Made by a program: the position numbers and the translations under genes
Source of the DNA: Rhodospirillales bacterium
GTDB taxonomy: Bacteria; Pseudomonadota; Alphaproteobacteria; TMED109
Direction: 5' to 3'
Assembly: GCA_028824295.1 (NCBI GenBank)
Contig: JAPPED010000015.1
Span: 62,001-126,000 of the forward strand
DNA: 64,000 nucleotides
In this document: positions 16,680 through 25,633 of the stretch, in pieces
How the letters are laid out: every line of letters begins with the position of its first letter
How positions within the stretch are numbered: position 1 is the stretch's first letter
The notes under the pieces: generated by a model
What the model was told of the DNA's origin: nothing
Databases searched by the model: none
The model's input: the letters and a program-made list of their open reading frames with translations, nothing else

Positions 16680-17975
16680 TTAGGCGGACGATGCGCCGCG
16701 CGAAGGGTCCGGTACCCGCAGCAACAGAAGCGCGCCGACGATCAGGAACGGTATCACCGTGGCCAAGCCCCACCGCTCGCTGTCCGTGGCGAGTGTGACG
16801 ACACCGACCAGCCAAGGCCCCACGAATGCGGTGACCTTGCCCGACAGCGCGTACAGACCAAAGGCCTCGGCTTCTTCTCCGACCGGTACCAGGCGAGCCA
16901 TCAGGGACCGGCTCGCCGACTGGACAGGACCGAAGAAGATCCCCAGAACCGCCCCGACGGCAAAGAACAGGAGTTGGGTGCTGATGAACAGCATGCATGT
17001 ACTGAGGACGACGATTGCCGCAAGTCCGATCAGAATCGTCGGTTTCGCGCCCAGTCGATCGTCCACCCGACCGAACACAAAGGCGCCGATACCCGCAGTG
17101 ATGTTGATCAGGATCGCAAATTGGACGACTTCGCTGACGGTCATCCCGATGACAGCGGCAGCGTAGATGCCGCCGAAGGCGAACACGGTATTGATTCCGT
17201 CGGTGTAGACCATGCGGGCCACGAGGTAACGGCCGACCACCCGCCGTTCCGGATCCACCAACATGCCCGAGAGATCTCGGTAGAGCTTCCCGAGCCCCGT
17301 CCGGATGGCCGCCGGTACCGCCATGCGACCTGCAGGGACATCTCGTGTCCAGAGAAACAGGGGCAAGCAGAAGAGTCCCATCCAGATGGCAACGAGTGGT
17401 CCCGTAATGCGGACGTGCTCACCCTGTTGCGGATCGAGGCCGAGCGGTGGAGGGTCTGCAAGGACAATTCCGAAAAGTGCCAGCGCCAGGCAAGCCATGC
17501 CGCCCATGTAGCCGGTTGCCCAGGCGGTACCCGAGATCCGACCAAGGCGATCGCGGGGCCCCAGGCCAGGCAGCAGAGCGTTGTAGAACACCAGCCCGAG
17601 TTCGAAGGCCACCAAGCCGACGCCGGACCACCACAGGATCCAGGCTGCCGATTCGGGCCCCGGCTTGCCCCACCACAGGAGTCCGGTCGCAACGATCATG
17701 ACGGCGGCGCAGAAGGCGATCCAGGCTTTCCGTCGTCCTGTCCGATCGGCGACAGCGCCAAGAACGGGGCTCAGCACTGCCACCACGAAAGACGCAGTTC
17801 CGACCATGAAGCCCCATTCGGCTTGCGCAGCGGCGTCGTCGGAGAGGATTGCACTCGCGAAGTAGGCCGGGATGACGAACGTCAGAATGATCGCGGCGAA
17901 CGGCGAATTCGCCCAATCGTACAGGCACCAGCCAGCGATGCTTGCCCGTGTGGTGGCGGGTGAGGTCTGTGGCAC
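16680..17975 (-). CDS. MFS transporter of the Atg22/UMF1 family
   Basis: This 431-aa, roughly twelve-helix transporter begins with the family signature WCLYDWANSPFAAIILTFVIPAYF. It continues with GAVADRTGRRKAWI (the MFS loop 2-3 motif) and FGRVDDRLGAKPTI in the second half. Fungal Atg22 exports amino acids from the vacuole, but the substrate of bacterial members is unknown. It is divergent from irr across a 125-bp gap, so iron-linked regulation is conceivable but unproven. Confidence 0.88.
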   Translation of the reverse strand: MPQTSPATTRASIAGWCLYDWANSPFAAIILTFVIPAYFASAILSDDAAAQAEWGFMVGTASFVVAVLSPVLGAVADRTGRRKAWIAFCAAVMIVATGLLWWGKPGPESAAWILWWSGVGLVAFELGLVFYNALLPGLGPRDRLGRISGTAWATGYMGGMACLALALFGIVLADPPPLGLDPQQGEHVRITGPLVAIWMGLFCLPLFLWTRDVPAGRMAVPAAIRTGLGKLYRDLSGMLVDPERRVVGRYLVARMVYTDGINTVFAFGGIYAAAVIGMTVSEVVQFAILINITAGIGAFVFGRVDDRLGAKPTILIGLAAIVVLSTCMLFISTQLLFFAVGAVLGIFFGPVQSASRSLMARLVPVGEEAEAFGLYALSGKVTAFVGPWLVGVVTLATDSERWGLATVIPFLIVGALLLLRVPDPSRGASSA

Positions 17976-18100
17976 GTACTGGAATCCAGAAGCTCGAGAG
18001 CGGTGTTCAATCCGGTATCACACTAGCTGGTATTCTTGGAGCAAGTGCTGGCTTGCGGAGGCCGAGCGACGCCGACTACGAGAGCAATGAGGAGTCTGCC

Positions 18101-18529
18101 ATGTCGAGATCGCAGATGGATCTGGACCTGCGACATCGGTTGCGTGCGGCCGGTGTCCGCCTGACGCGACAGCGTCTGCAACTGGCGCGAATATTGTTCT
18201 CAGGCGGGAACCGACACGTTACCGCCGAGGTCCTGCGTCACGAAGCCGAGCAGGCCGGAACACCGGTCGCAACCGGCACGGTCTACAACACCCTGCATTG
18301 CTTTGCCCGAGCCGGACTGCTGCGCGAAATAACCGTCGATTCAGCATGCAACTGGTTTGATACCAACACCGATTCTCATCATCATTTCCTGCACCAGAGA
18401 AGCGGCGAACTCGAGGACATTCCGGAGGAGGACATTTGCGTCGCCGGGGTGCCGGAGCCACCCGCCGGAATGCGGGTGGCTGGAGTCCACGTGCTGGTGC
18501 GGCTGGAGGAGGATCGCAGCATCCGTTGA
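18101..18529 (+). CDS. irr: Fur-family iron response regulator (Irr type)
   Basis: This 142-aa winged-helix regulator is of the Irr subgroup, which in alphaproteobacteria senses iron through haem. VRLTRQRLQLARILF, HVTAEVLRHEAEQAG and ATGTVYNTLHCFARAGLLRE form the DNA-binding half. SHHHFLH contains the HHH haem-linked motif of Irr, and the classic Fur metal-site cysteine pair is missing. The ATG at 18101 follows GAGGAG at a suitable distance; the frame is open upstream but that part is not conserved. It is likely to repress or activate iron and haem genes globally. Confidence 0.88.
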   Translation: MSRSQMDLDLRHRLRAAGVRLTRQRLQLARILFSGGNRHVTAEVLRHEAEQAGTPVATGTVYNTLHCFARAGLLREITVDSACNWFDTNTDSHHHFLHQRSGELEDIPEEDICVAGVPEPPAGMRVAGVHVLVRLEEDRSIR

Positions 18530-18938
18530 AGCGCAGCCCGTACTCGGTCTTCGTGACACCACCGACACCCGTACAGGCGGTTTCCATATCCCCGCCAGTC
18601 CGACGCCGCCACACCGCACGGTTCCAGGCTACGTTGGACACGCTCGGCAGCTGAATTGCGGCGTCCGCCGGAGGACCTGTGGCGACCGCTCTCCGGTGCA
18701 GCAATGGGGGTATGAGGATGGAAGGCGGCCTCCGGCGGGCCAGTTCGGGACCCGCTTGGGCTCGACGGTCCGACATACAGGGCCGATTCGGCGTTGGAGG
18801 CCGAAGTGCGGCGCCACAGGATCCGCAATTGTCTAGGTGGATTCGATGAAACCGTGAGGATGGAAATCGGCGGGCGCCCCGAGTATCGGCACTTGGCGCT
18901 AATGTCGAAAGCCACCCGGGCAGCCCGCAGCGGGGACG
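18530..18938. other. 409-bp intergenic region between irr and the SH3 protein gene
   Basis: The two flanking genes converge here. Overlapping open frames on both strands give low-complexity, arginine/proline-rich products without recognisable domains or good start sites. I see no tRNA or clear terminator. It may hold a degraded gene. Confidence 0.4.
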
Positions 18939-19418
18939 TCACTCGGGATCCGTAGGTCCCCACAGGGCGGTCCGCGCGATGTAGCCCTTCCATTCTCCGG
19001 CGGTGACCCGGCACCAGGTGGCTCCACAGGTGTCAAGGAGGTCGACGACGGCGCCGACCCTGACCTCGGCAAGCACTGCGCTGTTTTCGCTCGGACGTCG
19101 CCGCAGCACCGTATTTTTCTCGACTTGGGCAGTTCGCCGCCGTGACAGCAGGCTGTGATGCATCCAGCCGGAATCCCCGTTGGGCAGGGTGACCGCACGC
19201 CAGTTCCCGTGTCGATCCGTGATCAAGACCGGCAGGCTTGGCGCGGTGAACACCCATTCGATCGGGAAACGCTTACCGGGTCCGGCCCGCAGGTGTGCGC
19301 GGCTGGCGGCGATGCTGCCCCAGGTCGGAACGACTTCCTGAGCGTGAGCGATTGGTGCCGTGGGGACAAGATGCAGGAGCATTGCACCCACGAGCAGAGG
19401 AATGGCCGCGCGGCTCAC
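18939..19418 (-). CDS. exported bacterial SH3-domain protein
   Basis: This 159-aa protein has a signal peptide at residues 1-26 (cut after PIAHA or nearby). Two SH3b-like segments follow: SRAHLRAGPGKRFPIEWVF...GDSGWMHHSLL and TVLRRRPSENSAVLAEV...WCRVTAGEWKGYIARTALWG. Such proteins bind cell-wall or protein ligands in the periplasm, and the family is common in alphaproteobacteria. The enzyme partner is unknown. It ends converging on irr. Confidence 0.82.
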   Translation of the reverse strand: MSRAAIPLLVGAMLLHLVPTAPIAHAQEVVPTWGSIAASRAHLRAGPGKRFPIEWVFTAPSLPVLITDRHGNWRAVTLPNGDSGWMHHSLLSRRRTAQVEKNTVLRRRPSENSAVLAEVRVGAVVDLLDTCGATWCRVTAGEWKGYIARTALWGPTDPE

Positions 19419-19831
19419 GGGTCCATTCCGGGGCGGCGGGCCCAGACATCATGTTCCGCCGCCTGCCTCGGTCCGAAATTGGGCGAAGCAGGGCAGCCCG
19501 CAACCAAAGATGTCGCCGCCGGGAAGTCGCCGGCCTGATCATTCGTGATCGGGTTCGTCGGACGATTCTCCATGAATTCCATTTACATGAATTCAGAGGT
19601 CTTGTGGCCGCCCATCCGGCATCGTTCTTCGATGTTCTGCTCGGTGTGGCACGTTGCGGAACCGAATTCACGGCGGGAGTCTACGGGCAACTCAGGACAA
19701 GCAGGAGAAAACCTGAGCGTCGGTCCCGGACACCGATTGTAGGCGCGGTCAGTCTCTCCGCGTCTTCTCTGTTTGTGACGAGAACGGCACGCGAGGCGCA
19801 ATGCATGCAGGCCGTCGCCGCCGGAGGAGAA
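19419..19831. other. 413-bp intergenic region
   Basis: No gene is recognised. A short direct repeat, CATGAATTC, occurs twice near 19572-19595 and includes AT-rich sequence that could be part of a promoter or operator for the SH3 gene, which is read leftward from 19418. Nothing else stands out. Confidence 0.4.
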
Positions 19832-21457
19832 TCAAGGCTCCACTTTCTCGATGTTCCAGAAAAACTGGACCGGGGACTTGATGAGCCCGCGCAACGAATC
19901 GCGGTACGCGACCGGGTTTGACCACTGTCCGTACAGCCCATGTGTGACAACCTCGAAGGCCCGAGCCTGGATCGCCTGGGCCAGTGTCTTCCGGCTGTCG
20001 GGGTCGGACGTGCGGGCAAACGTGTCGCGCAGGCGTTCGATCTCCCCGTCGCACGGCCATCCGAACCAGGCCCGTTCGCGGCAGCCTCCGGAAATCGCGA
20101 TGTTGGCGACCGGGTTGGCGACGTCCACGGCGAGCGCCCAGGTATGGAACAGGTTCCAGCCACCCTGCGACGGCGGATCGGCGATGGGGCGACGGGAAGT
20201 CAACGTACTCCAGTCCATGGCCTGGAGATCGACCACGAAGCCGGCATCACGCAGCGCCTGCGCCGTGACCAGGGACGCGCTGTTGAGAATGGCTATATCG
20301 GTGGGCTGCAGGATCGTCACCGCCGCACCGTCATAGCCGGCGGCGGCAATCAGCTCCCTAGCCTTGTCGATATCGTGACCCACAAGCGCGTCGCTACCTA
20401 CAGTCGACTCGAAGGGCGTGCCGCACGCCAGCATCGCCGGGCAGGTTTGGTAGTAGGCCGGGTTTCCGACCGCCGCGCGCATGTAGTGTTCCTGGTCGAT
20501 GAGCCACAGGACGGCTTCACGAACGCGCGGGTCGTCGAACGGCGGATGCAGATGGTTCATCCGCAGCCAGCCCTGGACCCCAAGTGGGTCCAGGTTCTCG
20601 ACGACAACCCCCGCCGCCGCCTCCAGGATCGGCAGCAAGTCGTGCGGCGGCAGTTCGAAATAGTCGACCTCACCCGCCATCAGCGCATTCATTGCCGTGG
20701 CTGAATCCGGGATGTAGTGCCACTCGACCCGATCGACCCTGGCGCGCTTGGCGCCCGCTGCGAAGCTCGAAGGCTCGGCGCGGGGCACGTAGTCCGGATT
20801 ACGGACATAGACCACCCTGGCTCCCGGGATCCATTCGTCCTTCACGAAAATGAACGGCCCGGAGCCCAGCGTGTCCGGAATCTGCTCAAACGGATCCGTC
20901 AAGGCGTGGCGCTCAGGCATCATGAACGGCACGTTGGAGCTGATCTTGCCAAGTGATTCGAGCACGAGGCCATACGGTGCGCTCAGCTCCAGCTCAAAGG
21001 TCTCGGCATCGACAACCCGAAGCTCCCGCGTCGCGTCGGCGAGCTTCTGGCCCATGCCGTCGCGTGCGCTCCAGCGCTGGATCGACGCGACGCAGTCGGC
21101 TGCGGTCACCGGCGTACCGTCATGCCACCGAAGCCCGGCGCGAAGCACGAACCGCCAGATCAGGCCGTCTTCGCTGACGGACCAGCGATCTACCATCTGC
21201 GGCTGGACTTCGAGGTTCTCATCCAGAGCGAACAGGGTGTCGTAGACCATGTAGCCGTGGTTGCGCGTGATGTACGCGGTTGTCCAGATCGGATCGATGT
21301 TCTTCAGGTCGGCATGCGGGACGATCCGCAGGATCGACTCTGATTGTGCGGGTGACGCCGGCGACATGCCGAGCAGCAGCAGGCCGGAGACGATGCCAGC
21401 GAAAGCGGCCCGTACGATCAGGCGTGGCGCCATCGGGCTGTCGTTCGCCGTGGCCAT
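19832..21457 (-). CDS. ABC transporter substrate-binding protein, peptide/dipeptide family 5
   Basis: This 541-aa exported protein of the DppA/OppA superfamily has a signal sequence around residues 10-37 (LIVRAAFAGIVSGLLLLGMSP). LRIVPHADLKNIDPIWTTAYITRNHGYMVYDTLF and LRAGLRWHDGTPVTAADCV are family hallmarks. It is the last gene of a three-gene operon behind a D-aminoacylase, separated by 3 nt. No permease or ATPase genes for it lie in the window, so it must share components encoded elsewhere. The likely ligand is a peptide or N-acyl amino acid, inferred from the neighbour. Confidence 0.9.
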   Translation of the reverse strand: MATANDSPMAPRLIVRAAFAGIVSGLLLLGMSPASPAQSESILRIVPHADLKNIDPIWTTAYITRNHGYMVYDTLFALDENLEVQPQMVDRWSVSEDGLIWRFVLRAGLRWHDGTPVTAADCVASIQRWSARDGMGQKLADATRELRVVDAETFELELSAPYGLVLESLGKISSNVPFMMPERHALTDPFEQIPDTLGSGPFIFVKDEWIPGARVVYVRNPDYVPRAEPSSFAAGAKRARVDRVEWHYIPDSATAMNALMAGEVDYFELPPHDLLPILEAAAGVVVENLDPLGVQGWLRMNHLHPPFDDPRVREAVLWLIDQEHYMRAAVGNPAYYQTCPAMLACGTPFESTVGSDALVGHDIDKARELIAAAGYDGAAVTILQPTDIAILNSASLVTAQALRDAGFVVDLQAMDWSTLTSRRPIADPPSQGGWNLFHTWALAVDVANPVANIAISGGCRERAWFGWPCDGEIERLRDTFARTSDPDSRKTLAQAIQARAFEVVTHGLYGQWSNPVAYRDSLRGLIKSPVQFFWNIEKVEP

Positions 21458-21460
21458 CCT

Positions 21461-22945
21461 CTAGACCGGTATCTCCCGGTCGCGTCCCTTGGGGCCCAGT
21501 TCCTGAAGCCGAAGCGCCCGACCGGGCCGCGCCCCGGTGCCGGCGCCCGCCTGCCAGACCGCCCGGCCGTTCACCATGACCAGCTCGATGCCGGCAGCGG
21601 GCCGGGTGGGTTCCTCCCACGTGGAGCAGTCGGCCACGGTTCGCGGGTCGAACACGACGAGGTCGGCATACGCTCCCGCCCGCAGGACCCCGCGGTCGGT
21701 CAGACCGAACTGGGCGGCGGACAGGCCCGTCATGCGGCGCACGGCCTCTTCCAGGGGGAAGAGGCCCACGTCACGCGCGTAGTGGCCAAGCACACGAGGA
21801 AACGTGCCCCACAGGCGCGGATGCGGATGCTGGTCGTGCGGCAATCCGTCTGACCCGATCATGGCGTGCGGGTAGGTCAGCACGCGCTGGACGTCCGCCT
21901 CGTCCATGATGAAGTAGATTGCGCCGGCTGGCTGAAGCCTCTCGGCAGCGGCGGTCTCGGTGCACCCCCAGGCGGCGGCAATCTCCGACAGGTCGCGCCC
22001 GGCTGCCTCCGGGACCGACTTCGACCAGGTCACGATCACCCGGCTGGCGTTCATCATTCGGTGCGGGTTCAGCACGGTCGAGCCCGCCACGTACGGGTAG
22101 ACATCGAGGGCAACCGGCTGCGATTCCCGGGCCGCGTCGATTTTGGGAAGGCTTTCGAGCGTCCGCCCATGGTTGGGTGTACCGGCGCACTTGTGGTGGG
22201 AAATTACCACCGGGACTTCTGCTCGCCGACCGATTTCAAAGGTCTCATCGAGCGATTCGAGAACGTGGGCGGTTTCGTCCCGCATGTGCGTGGAATGGAT
22301 GGCCCCCGCCGGAGCCAGCGCCGCTGCGAGCTCCACGACCTCTTCCGTTGGCGCCGCGTTTGCCGGTGGATAGAACAGCCCTGTGCTCATGCCGACGGCG
22401 CCGGCCGCCAGCGAGTCCTCCAGCCGCCCCCGCATCCGTGCGATCTCGCTTGGAGTGGCCGCGCGATCGAGCCCGTCCATCGCGCCAATCCGCAGCGTCG
22501 AGTGGCCGACCTGGGCAACGACGTTGACGGCCGGCGGATCGCGATCCAGTGCTGACAGGTAGTCGCCGAAGTCAGCGAAATAGTGTTCGGGCCGGTCGCC
22601 GATCAGGTCTGATGGCGGAGGTGGGGGGGCGGCGGGCGCGAGGGGCGCCAGACTGATCCCGCAGTTCCCGGTGACGACGGTGGTGACACCCTGGCTCACC
22701 TTGCAGGTCATGTTCGGGTCGCTCAGGACCGCACGGTCGTCGTGCGTGTGCACGTCGATGAAACCCGGCGCCACGGCTCGCCCGCCGACGTCCAGTTCCG
22801 ATGCGCCCGACAGATGGGCAAGGGCCCCGATTGCCGACACCCGGTCACCCGTGATCGCGATGTCGCCGGAGCGAGCCGCCGCTCCCGAGCCGTCGATGAT
22901 GCTGGCGTTGCGGATCACCAGGTCCGGTTTCGGTACCGTGGTCAT
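21461..22945 (-). CDS. N-acyl-D-amino-acid deacylase (D-aminoacylase), amidohydrolase superfamily
   Basis: This 494-aa metal-dependent hydrolase removes acyl groups from N-acyl-D-amino acids. The N-terminal VIRNASIIDGSG and the metal-site motif GFIDVHTHDD are present. GNCGIS, the SHHKCAG region and the GSDGLPHDQHPHPR metal/substrate loop also match the D-aminoacylase subgroup. It lies between an NHL-repeat protein gene (9 nt upstream) and a peptide-binding protein gene. The context suggests scavenging of D-amino-acid-containing peptides or related amides. Confidence 0.9.
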   Translation of the reverse strand: MTTVPKPDLVIRNASIIDGSGAAARSGDIAITGDRVSAIGALAHLSGASELDVGGRAVAPGFIDVHTHDDRAVLSDPNMTCKVSQGVTTVVTGNCGISLAPLAPAAPPPPPSDLIGDRPEHYFADFGDYLSALDRDPPAVNVVAQVGHSTLRIGAMDGLDRAATPSEIARMRGRLEDSLAAGAVGMSTGLFYPPANAAPTEEVVELAAALAPAGAIHSTHMRDETAHVLESLDETFEIGRRAEVPVVISHHKCAGTPNHGRTLESLPKIDAARESQPVALDVYPYVAGSTVLNPHRMMNASRVIVTWSKSVPEAAGRDLSEIAAAWGCTETAAAERLQPAGAIYFIMDEADVQRVLTYPHAMIGSDGLPHDQHPHPRLWGTFPRVLGHYARDVGLFPLEEAVRRMTGLSAAQFGLTDRGVLRAGAYADLVVFDPRTVADCSTWEEPTRPAAGIELVMVNGRAVWQAGAGTGARPGRALRLQELGPKGRDREIPV

Positions 22946-22954
22946 GGTCCCCGA

Positions 22955-23953
22955 CTAGCCAGCCCGGACAAATTTCTGGAATGCATGGCAGGTGAGCGGT
23001 GCGAAGTGCTCGATCGCCCCGGATGCCTTGACGACCTCGCCGACGTACATGTCCCCGCGTGAATCGGCCCAGATACCGTGCGGGACGATGAAGTTGCCGG
23101 GCAGTAGCGCGTCCGGGCCGCCGAGCTGGGCCTGAATGTTGCCGTCAAGATCGCAGACCGTAACCCTCGCGATTGGCGAATGGCCGGTCGGTGGATGCTG
23201 CATGAAGGGGAAGTGGGGTTGGGTGGGCACTGGCATGGCCCAGCCCAGTTCGGCGATGTAAAGGTTTTCCTGTTCATCCAGAAACAGGTCGTCGGGCCGG
23301 TTCACCCAGTTCCAGCTGTCCAGGTAGTCGCCGGTCGGAGAAAAGATCTGGATTCGTGAGTTTTCGCGATCGGCAACAAACACACGTCCTGACCGGTCTA
23401 CTGCGATTCCGTGCGGGAGGTTGAATTGGCCTTCGGCGCTGCCGGGCCCGCCCCAGGATGCCACGAGATCACCGTCGCCGGTAAAGTGATGTACTCGCGC
23501 GTTGCCGTAACCGTCGGCGATGAATAGGTCGCCCGAGCGCGTGACCGCCACGTTGGTCACCATGTTAAAGGGGCCGCCGGCGTGCTGGACCGGCGTTTCG
23601 CCGAGCACAAACCCGGTGTCCGCGGGCCGGTTCACCTCGCCCAGCGTCATCAGCAGCGCTCCGTCCGTAGTGAACTTTCGCACCGTGTGGTCGAAGTTGT
23701 CGGCGCACCAGACGTGATCATTGTGGTCGATGAAGATCCCGTGGGCGCTCGAGAACACGCCCTCTCCCCAGGCGTTCAGGAACTTGCCTTCCTTGTCGAA
23801 GACGATGACCGGATGCGCGCCGCGGTTGAATACGTACACACGGTCCCGCGAGTCGACGGCGACGCCAGCGACCTCGACAAAGGACCAGTTTTCAGGCAGC
23901 TGTTCCCAGCCTTCAAGCACCTCGTATTCGAGTTTGTGTGGGCCAATGGCCAT
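22955..23953 (-). CDS. NHL-repeat beta-propeller protein (peptidyl-alpha-hydroxyglycine lyase-like)
   Basis: This 332-aa protein is built of NHL repeats: VAVDSRDRVYVFNRG, HGIFIDHNDHVWCADN, PHGIAVDRSGRVFVADRENSRIQ and PHGIWADSRGDMYVGE. This is the six-bladed propeller of the peptidylglycine alpha-amidating lyase family. No signal peptide is visible, so it is probably cytoplasmic. I start at the ATG at 23953, which follows GGGAG; upstream sequence in frame is arginine-rich and not conserved. It heads the operon with the D-aminoacylase and peptide-binding protein. Lyase activity is uncertain because NHL proteins vary in function. Confidence 0.8.
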   Translation of the reverse strand: MAIGPHKLEYEVLEGWEQLPENWSFVEVAGVAVDSRDRVYVFNRGAHPVIVFDKEGKFLNAWGEGVFSSAHGIFIDHNDHVWCADNFDHTVRKFTTDGALLMTLGEVNRPADTGFVLGETPVQHAGGPFNMVTNVAVTRSGDLFIADGYGNARVHHFTGDGDLVASWGGPGSAEGQFNLPHGIAVDRSGRVFVADRENSRIQIFSPTGDYLDSWNWVNRPDDLFLDEQENLYIAELGWAMPVPTQPHFPFMQHPPTGHSPIARVTVCDLDGNIQAQLGGPDALLPGNFIVPHGIWADSRGDMYVGEVVKASGAIEHFAPLTCHAFQKFVRAG

Positions 23954-24083
23954 GTCGGCTCCCGCTTCCCCGTGCAGCTGATTGGGCGAGCATAACGAAG
24001 GCTTCCGCGACAGGGCATGCGCGCATTCGCGACGGCCGCAAGCCCGCCGGCGCGCCATGAACGGCCGCCGGCCGCGAGTGGGA

Positions 24084-25073
24084 TCAGCTCACCGTCAGGT
24101 GGTCCCGGCCGTGCGGCGCGTCGAAGCGGATGTCCGGGCCCGCTGGTACGATCCCGTGCGGGTTAATCGACTCGTGACTGGCGTGGTAGTGGCGCCGGAT
24201 GTGGTCCATGTCCACCGTGGCGGCTACTCCTGGCCACTGATGGAGTTCGCGCGTGTAGGCCCACAACGTGGGATAGTCGACCAGGCGCCGGATGTTGCAC
24301 TTGAAGTGTCCGACGTAGACCGGGTCGAAACGAACAAGCGAGGGGAACAGCCTCCAGTCGGCTTCGGTGACGGTGTCGCCGGTCAGGTAACGCTGCCCCG
24401 ACAGGCGGTTCTCCAGCCGATCGAGTTCCGCGAACACGTTTCGGACAGCGGTGTCGTACGCTGCCTGCGTGGTCGCAAAGCCCGCCTTGTACACGCCGTT
24501 GTTGACGTTGTCGTACACCGAGGCGTTGACGGCATCGACCTCCGGGCGCAGCTCGGCCGGGTAGAAGTCCCGTCGGTCACCGGTGATCGCATTGAAGGCG
24601 CTGTTGAACATCCGGATGATTTCCGAGCTTTCGTTGGAGACGATCGTTTCCCGTTCCCTGTCCCATAGCACCGGCACCGTCGCATGCGCGGTCACACCGG
24701 GCGCGGCCGCCATGTAGACCTGGTGCAGAAACTGCTTGCCGAGGACGGTGTCGCCGGTTGCCCCCGGGTAGCCATCCGACAGGACCCAGCCATGCTCCTT
24801 CATCAGCGGATGCACGACGTCGACCGAGACGTGCTCCTCCAGGCCTTTCAGCTTCCGGAAGATCAATGTCCGGTGCGCCCAGGGACAGGCGAGCGAAACG
24901 TACAGGTGATACCGTCCGCTCTCGGCCTGGAAGCCGCCCTCACCGGTGGGCCCCGGCGCCCCGTCGGCGGTGATCCAGTTCCGGAAGCCTGCGTCCTGAC
25001 GTTGGAAGCTGCCGTCCGTTGCTGTCGAATCGGGCGGCTGGTTCCGCCAGACGCCGTTTGCCAGATATCCCAT
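24084..25073 (-). CDS. yqjG: glutathionyl-hydroquinone reductase (YqjG/ECM4 family GST)
   Basis: This 329-aa Xi-class glutathione transferase removes glutathione from glutathionyl-hydroquinones. The catalytic motif CPWAHRTLIFRKLKG lies near residues 63-77, with the nucleophilic Cys first. NESSEIIRMFNSAFN and the C-terminal VDYPTLWAYTRELHQ also match the family. The ATG follows GGGAG at a good distance. It is monocistronic, with its own promoter in the gap to 25217. Confidence 0.9.
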   Translation of the reverse strand: MGYLANGVWRNQPPDSTATDGSFQRQDAGFRNWITADGAPGPTGEGGFQAESGRYHLYVSLACPWAHRTLIFRKLKGLEEHVSVDVVHPLMKEHGWVLSDGYPGATGDTVLGKQFLHQVYMAAAPGVTAHATVPVLWDRERETIVSNESSEIIRMFNSAFNAITGDRRDFYPAELRPEVDAVNASVYDNVNNGVYKAGFATTQAAYDTAVRNVFAELDRLENRLSGQRYLTGDTVTEADWRLFPSLVRFDPVYVGHFKCNIRRLVDYPTLWAYTRELHQWPGVAATVDMDHIRRHYHASHESINPHGIVPAGPDIRFDAPHGRDHLTVS

Positions 25074-25216
25074 TCCCGCTCCCTATCCGATGGCTTCCCC
25101 CGACCTGGCGGTGTCCCCTGGGCAGCCATCGTCCCACGGCGCGTCGCCGGGACCCCGGGGCTGGGCGAAACATGTTGGCGTCCTGGTGATCGGAACTTGA
25201 CCGGGCAGCGGAATCC

Positions 25217-25633
25217 CTAGGCGAACAGCAGTTGCGCGTCCGCACCGTCGCCGGACAACAGTGAGAAGAGGCCACCGATCTCAATGTCGAGGTCCGGGTC
25301 CAGCCGGTCCCTCGAAAGGTCGCTCGCACGCAGACCCATCTCGCAGGCGATCAATCTGACCCCCAGTTCCCGGCATGCGCCCAGCAGTTCGGTGAATCCG
25401 CCGACGCCCCTGTCCCGCAGCTTCGTGTCGGCGTCAAGCGCGCTGCCGCCGGCCGACTGCAGGCCCTGCCAGCCGCTGTCCCGCTGCAGCGCCACGCACG
25501 CATCCATCGTAAAGAACAGCGTGACGTCGCGGTCCGCGGCGGCGGCCGCGGCGGCCGTCGCGAGGACGAACCGGACGCGTTCGTAGTCGCCAGAGTGCAC
25601 GATGCAGATCAGGGAACGCTCAGGCCGTTGCAT
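25217..25633 (-). CDS. DsrE/DsrF-like family protein
   Basis: This 138-aa small cytoplasmic protein has the DsrE-like fold: SLICIVHSGDYERVRFVLATAAAAAA, DVTLFFTMDAC and a C-terminal GVRLIACEMGLRA with a cysteine at the usual active position. DsrE-like proteins handle persulfide sulfur or act as redox partners. I start at the ATG at 25633, which overlaps the end of moeB by 14 nt; the longer open frame is moeB read in another frame. Coupling to moeB suggests a link with sulfur activation, though this is inferred. Confidence 0.8.
   Translation of the reverse strand: MQRPERSLICIVHSGDYERVRFVLATAAAAAAADRDVTLFFTMDACVALQRDSGWQGLQSAGGSALDADTKLRDRGVGGFTELLGACRELGVRLIACEMGLRASDLSRDRLDPDLDIEIGGLFSLLSGDGADAQLLFA

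Noticed and set aside
16485-17963. 492-aa plus-strand open frame across the MFS transporter gene
   Set aside because: It is antisense to a clear Atg22-like transporter and its product is charged, low-complexity sequence without motifs.
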